From NCBI GenBank assembly GCA_910591455.2, contig OU342806.1, positions 17,242,841 through 17,306,840 on the forward strand: DNA of 64,000 bases. The letters are read 5' to 3'. The first letter of the stretch is position 1. The number at the start of each line of letters is the position of its first letter. This document shows positions 50,392 to 64,000 of this stretch, piece after piece. The stretch comes from Pholis gunnellus. Taxonomy: Eukaryota > Chordata > Actinopteri > Perciformes > Pholidae. The notes beneath the pieces were generated by a model. The model was given only the letters and a program-made list of their open reading frames with translations. It made no database searches and was not told the DNA's origin. Position numbers and translations under genes: made by a program.

Positions 50392-50465
50392 CCACACACA
50401 CACACACACACACGCGCACGCGCACGCGCACGCACACGCACACGCACACGCACACGCACACACAC
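50392..50465. repeat. (CA)n/(CG) compound microsatellite in eeig2 3'UTR
   Basis: Alternating CA and CG dinucleotides over 74 bp, a purine-pyrimidine alternation with Z-DNA potential; UG-rich on the transcript. Confidence 0.95.
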
Positions 50466-51112
50466 TTTCACTCGTCAAACAGCTCGAGTCTGAGGCCTCG
50501 TCTTTGTAGTAAAACATTCTCAACTTCAAACACCGACGGTTGTCAGAGCGCCAACAACTACAATGTTTTTTTTAGCAGCAGCTTATAGGCGAATATTAAA
50601 AAGAACATCCTATTTGAAGAGGAAGGTCTAAAACAAAGACTCAGAGACTAAAGGAATGTATTGAAAGCGCATTGCATACTCTTCTGATGATGCACACACA
50701 CACAGCCTGTCCCAGTGTCCTCCATCAGAGAGAGATTCACTGTTTTCTTTCGGTTCCTCACAGTTTAAATCGAGTCGGTTCGGCTGCTGGCTGAGGAAGT
50801 TGACCTCAAACAGATGAGGCTAATCTACACCCAGAAAATGAGTTTGTTACATAACGTGGTAATATTTTGAAGTCTCTTCCCTTCACGTGTGTTTGTTTAG
50901 CCCGAGATAATAACGGTTCACCTCTCTATCGGCGAGCTACGGCGTCCTGCAGGACTCTTGAACACAGGAGGGCACTGTTGTGAGGTCAGACAGGGTGCTG
51001 AGCAGGTCGTGTGTGTGTGCTGTAGGAATGCAGATTGAAATTGACACAGCCTTGCCTCCAGTGTTTTTTTAGATGCAAGCGGTGTCGGTCCACCTCTGAG
51101 AGGCTGCAGGTC

Positions 51113-59997
<8,885 letters not shown>

Positions 59998-60849
59998 CTA
60001 AAAGGATCATTTACAATTGGATGTTAAGACATCTTGAGTCGAGATTGGTGCAAAATACTGGCAGGGTTTGGGATTTCATTGCACATGAAGCTCAATCGTT
60101 TGAACGTGTCTCTGTACAGCTGAAAAAAACGGCTCATTTCCTTTTCGTGGTTTTGGAAAAGTCACATTATAACCTCTGATGAACGGTCTGGCTCTGTACC
60201 AGAATTATAATGTATCATATATTATACATGGGAAAGAATGTTTATGGCAATATAACAAAAGTTTTAGGCTGTTTTGTGTTTGTGTGTCTGCTTCAGCGTC
60301 ATATTCAACATGTGAGAACGTTGGCTTCTTTTGTAAAACGCAAGAATGGTCGGGAAATAAATAATATATTATTTAAAGCAAATTGTTAAGACAGTGTTTT
60401 ATGTTCGTACCAAAACAAAGATATTGTATTGGCGATAGTACAAACGGAGAATACAATGGCTTCTATCAAAGATTTGTTTTTAATATATAGATCACATTTT
60501 TTTAGATAAGTATCATTGCCACTTGTTTTTGCTGCCCTGATAACATTCCTAAGCTGTGAAAGCACAACTTCACTTCATTCATTTTAATTTCATTATTAAA
60601 TAACAACGAAAGCCACTCGGGTTGAATGACTATTGGATTAACAATCCTCACATCTCTTCCCAGTTTAAAGCTCACTAATTACAGTCCTGTTTTCACCTGT
60701 GGCTCGTGTGACTGCTCAATCGGCGGCAGGTCTAGCTCGTTATGGCACTTGAGTAATAAAGAAAGGTGCAGGGCCGAGATCCTTTTTGCGGCACTGGCAC
60801 CCAGTGGCAGGTGTCGGAACTGTGTCAGTCAGGTGCCACAGCTGTGGCA

Positions 60850-60930
60850 GTCGAGCGGCACTGAGCGGCACTGTTCGGCACCTGAGTGGCACTGTTCGGC
60901 ATCTGAGCGGCACTGTTCGGCAGCTGCCGA
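60850..60930. repeat. Minisatellite, about 20-bp unit (gcggcactgttcggcatctga)
   Basis: About four imperfect copies of gagcggcactgttcggca(c/t)ct. The GC content contrasts with the AT-rich surroundings. Confidence 0.85.
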
Positions 60931-61350
60931 GCTGAGTGGGCGGAGCCACATTTCTAGAGAACACACATTGTTGTTACGACAGGTCAGCTGCCATAAATCA
61001 GTTTTATGATTTTAGTTGAGTCACCGGAGCCATCCGTTCTCTGTATACATCCTGTGAGTAACCATGTTGTACTTTTTTGTTTGTTATTCATTTTATTTAA
61101 GTATGATTTTGCTGGTTTTGCAACAAAAGGAAACATAATACACTCCTTCCAAATTATTACTTTTATAGTCATTTACAACAATCGGCAAAAATAATGAAAC
61201 TAAATCATCCGTTTTATTATCATTTAAAAGTATATATATAAAAACGTTTTTAAATGAAAACCCATAAAATCTCCAATCCAAAAATACATGTCTGAAAATA
61301 TCTGAAATGTCTGAAAACAAGCTGCCAGTGACAATAGTTGTCACAGGAGT

Positions 61351-61605
61351 TCCGCCAGCAGTCAGAGGGGTGTCGGAGGGTGCCAGAGAGTGCCGCCAGC
61401 AGTCAGAGAGTGCCGGAGGGTGCCAGAGAGTGCCGGAGGGTGCCAGAGAGTGCCAGAGAGTGCCGGAGGGTGCCGCGAGCAGTCAGAGGGTGCCAGAGAG
61501 TGCCGCGAGCAGTCAGAGGGTGCCAGAGAGTGCCAGAGAGTGCCAGAGAGTGCCGGAGGGTGCCAGAGAGTGCCACGAGCAGTCAGAGGGTGTCGGAGGG
61601 CAGAG
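61351..61605. repeat. Minisatellite of 10-bp units (tgccagagag / tgccggaggg)
   Basis: About 25 decamers of a few types (tgccagagag, tgccggaggg, tgccgcgagc, agtcagaggg) in higher-order blocks. Because 10 is not a multiple of 3 and the unit lacks stops, all three plus-strand frames stay open. Confidence 0.95.
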
Positions 61606-62839
61606 GGGTGTGCCCCCCCTGGTCCGTGTATGTTTTGATAGTCTGTTTTATGGTTTATTTGTTTTTCTTTTCAAGAGCGACGCAAAGTCAGACAGGTAGT
61701 TCGGAAGTAAGAATATGTCAAAAAAGGTAATAGAATGACCATATACAAGAAAATGGTTCGTCTATGATGCAAGCACATACCAGGGTAACATTAGGAGACA
61801 AATAAATAAATATAAATGAATAAATGTGGGCTGATGGGAGTGTGTTAGCAACAATAGTTGACTACATGCGATTTAATATTAATTTATCCATGTACACAGC
61901 AAGAATGAAGTTTTCGATTAATCTGTGGATTGTTTGATGCAATACAGTTTTTAATATAGTTTAATCAAGGTCATTTTTGTGTGTGCAGAGCTGTTGCTAT
62001 TTATTCTTCCACCGTATTGCTTTGCTGCTTGAGTGAACGCAGAGCATAGCCTGTAATAGCCTGAATAAGAGTGTTTACCATTTCTACCACTAGATGGCAG
62101 TATACGTGTATTTCAACCATAGATTTGTCATATTTACTTGTGTCTTTGTTAATTGTCTAGGTTATTGATACAGATGGATTTAATGCTGATTATTTCATCT
62201 GATATTTGATGTTGATGGTTAATTTGCAACCTAGTTGTATAAATCATGTATTTACTTGTTATTTGTATGTAATAGAAAAGTGAGCATGTGTTCATGAAGC
62301 AATACATAATGACAATTGGAAAATAAAGAGACGTTTGGTTCATTCTTTTCAAACACTTCGCCTAATTTACCTACTTCATTGATTTAATTGTCACACTTAA
62401 ATCCTGAATTGACCGGTGAAACAGAAGAAGTTAAAATGCCAAGATGAGAAGATATAATGTTGGTCAAATACTGTGGTCCAAATTAAATTACTTCAGTTAT
62501 ATTGCCATCGAGATATAGAAAGTTTGATTCTAGAATATTCGAAAAATTCCTAATCTCACAAGACAAGAGCAAAAACAAGATTAAGTTGTTCTCCTTTCTT
62601 CATTGCTACCATGTTAACTGTCTTGTGACCCCTTAGATTAATCTCTGGAGCTGTAGGCGGATGGAGACCGTCAGAAGTGTTACTATTTTGAAAATGTATC
62701 ACTGATTGTGGTCATTTTAGTTCCACCTTGAATCCAGGTTTTAGGTCAGCTTCTCGAAAGCACAAAGGGCCTACAGAATTAGAATAATTATATTTCAAAG
62801 AGAAAACTATTGTTAAACGTCCAATTGTCATTATAGGGG

Positions 62840-63142
62840 ATCCCTAGTTACTTGGCCAGAGAGGGATGCCCAAAAAAGCTGTCCACAGACCTTTTGCCGG
62901 ATGCATCAGTGGCTGCAGACTGGTATGAGGAAGAGGTGGGCTAACTGACCCAAGTGTCACACTTTGGCAGCAACCCCTTTCACAGTGAAAAGGACCAGGA
63001 AGCTGCAGAGAGAGAATTTGCTCTGCAGTGCCCAGATGCGGTGTACTGCTGGCTGGACAATGCTGTCAATAATCTGCCACAACCTTTTAGAGATGGACTC
63101 AAATGTCTGATTGATATTATAAGAAAACATTGTCAGCACTGA
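62840..63142 (+). pseudogene. Broken coding-like fragment of unknown origin
   Basis: One frame reads IPSYLAREGCPKKLSTD ... ADWYEEEVG, a TAA at 62942, then VSHFGSNPFHSEKD ... FRDGLKCLIDIIRKHCQH and a stop at 63140. The composition is protein-like (Trp, Cys, acidic clusters) on both sides of the internal stop, and a possible acceptor (attatag) precedes it. I do not recognise the family; a decayed mobile-element or retrocopy fragment is likely. Confidence 0.3.
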
Positions 63143-63437
63143 TGTGTTTTTTTAATTGTCTCTTGCCTCACCATCTACTTGTTAATTGGTCAAATATATA
63201 TATAATGTGGAATGAACAGTTAGCGGTATTGTTACACAAGAGACAACAGTATTAACAGTGGTATGAATAATCAAGCTATATAATTCACCTCATTCTAGTA
63301 ATGGCTTCTTAGTTCTTCTTATATGTGCTGTTGGTAAGTGTAGGATTATTGGTTCAATTGACAAATGTCTTGTCTGGTGTTTATGTTGCAGATGGGATGG
63401 AGTTGTGTTTTTTTACATTTTGGGGATAGAAAGGGAA

Positions 63438-63448
63438 GTATATATATA

Positions 63449-63482
<34 letters not shown>

Positions 63483-63488
63483 TATATC
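63438..63488. repeat. (TA)n palindrome
   Basis: Near-pure TA with ctata/tatag marks that make it a self-complementary block of about 50 bp. Confidence 0.9.
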
Positions 63489-64000
63489 TGTCACGCCATT
63501 ACGTTTGAATATAGTGTGTTCATTTGACTAAGTTTTATTTTAAAGAAGATAATGAACATGAATTTCATTTTTATATGTTTGAGTCTTAAATAATAGGTCA
63601 TATAGTCAACTCCTACAACAGTGTTCACACACAAGCACTGTGCTAAATCATTCTTTAGACCAAATTGCCTACATAATGATGTGATTTTGTGAGAGGTGCT
63701 AAGACGCTGACAGCAGAGTTACAACAGAACAGGTTAGAGGTTGATGATGATGGTGCAGTGATGATATAGTAATGAAGGTCAAAATGGGAAGCACAAGTGG
63801 TGCTATGACTAGGTGCTAACTGAGGCAAGGTCCACTGAAGGCTGTTTACCTATAGAGTGCAGTGATGAGATTAACGTGTTATACATTTACAATATTAGCA
63901 ATTTCCTGCCACGTTTTTAATATTTTGTAATACTATATTGAACGTAATTTTCTTTTCTTTCTCGGAACTCAATCACGCTGCAAGCAATCGGTCCATTTTG

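Larger units (their letters stand above)
48464..51112 (-). other. eeig2: Probable eeig2 3'UTR
   Basis: About 2.65 kb between the stop codon and the minus-strand AATAAA, with no open frame of note. It contains a (CA)n/(CG) tract at 50392-50465, read as UG-rich in the transcript, and a short (CA)n near 49460. Confidence 0.55.

Noticed and set aside
50298..50588. 96-residue frame with His-Thr and Arg-Thr repeats
   Set aside because: A by-product of the (CA)n/(CG) microsatellite in the eeig2 3'UTR.
61307..61699. 130-residue Arg/Glu/Ser-rich frames
   Set aside because: Produced by a 10-bp minisatellite that is open in all three frames.

Overview
This is vertebrate nuclear DNA, most likely from a ray-finned (teleost) fish. 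It has spliced genes with short GT-AG introns, many simple-sequence tracts, and intron repeats that look like common teleost interspersed repeats. The neighbours FNDC7, HENMT1 and EEIG2/FAM102B also lie near each other on human 1p13.3. No bacterial, CRISPR or rRNA features were seen.

Layout: (1) 1-2080 is an upstream flank with a long (AG)n tract and no gene I can support. (2) 2081-40471 (+) is an extraordinary FNDC7-type gene. I can join 59 coding exons without a frame break: a signal-peptide exon, a short linker exon, 54 fibronectin type III (FN3) modules (52 in one exon each, two split by an intron), and a linker exon with an RRKR furin-type site just before the last FN3. The sum of my exon calls is 14,268 nt, or 4,755 residues. 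Every module boundary is phase 1, so modules could duplicate as cassettes. Modules 5-51 carry an unusual six-cysteine pattern. (3) 42423-48211 (+) is henmt1, the piRNA 3'-end 2'-O-methyltransferase, with 9 exons and 432 residues; a perfect 37-bp inverted repeat lies just upstream. (4) 51113-59902 (-) is the 3' part of eeig2/fam102b (10 exons here; the 5' exon or exons lie beyond 64000 or were not found), with a probable 2.6-kb 3'UTR. It converges tail-to-tail on henmt1, with poly(A) signals 68 bp apart. (5) 59903-64000 is intron or upstream sequence of eeig2 with two minisatellites, an AT-rich palindrome and a broken coding-like fragment.

The three genes do not form a pathway. The FNDC7-like product is predicted to be secreted, HENMT1 acts on germline small RNAs, and EEIG2 is a cytosolic NT-C2 protein; their proximity reflects conserved synteny. 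All exon boundaries were read by eye from splice signals, phase and family resemblance; no alignment or transcript data were used.
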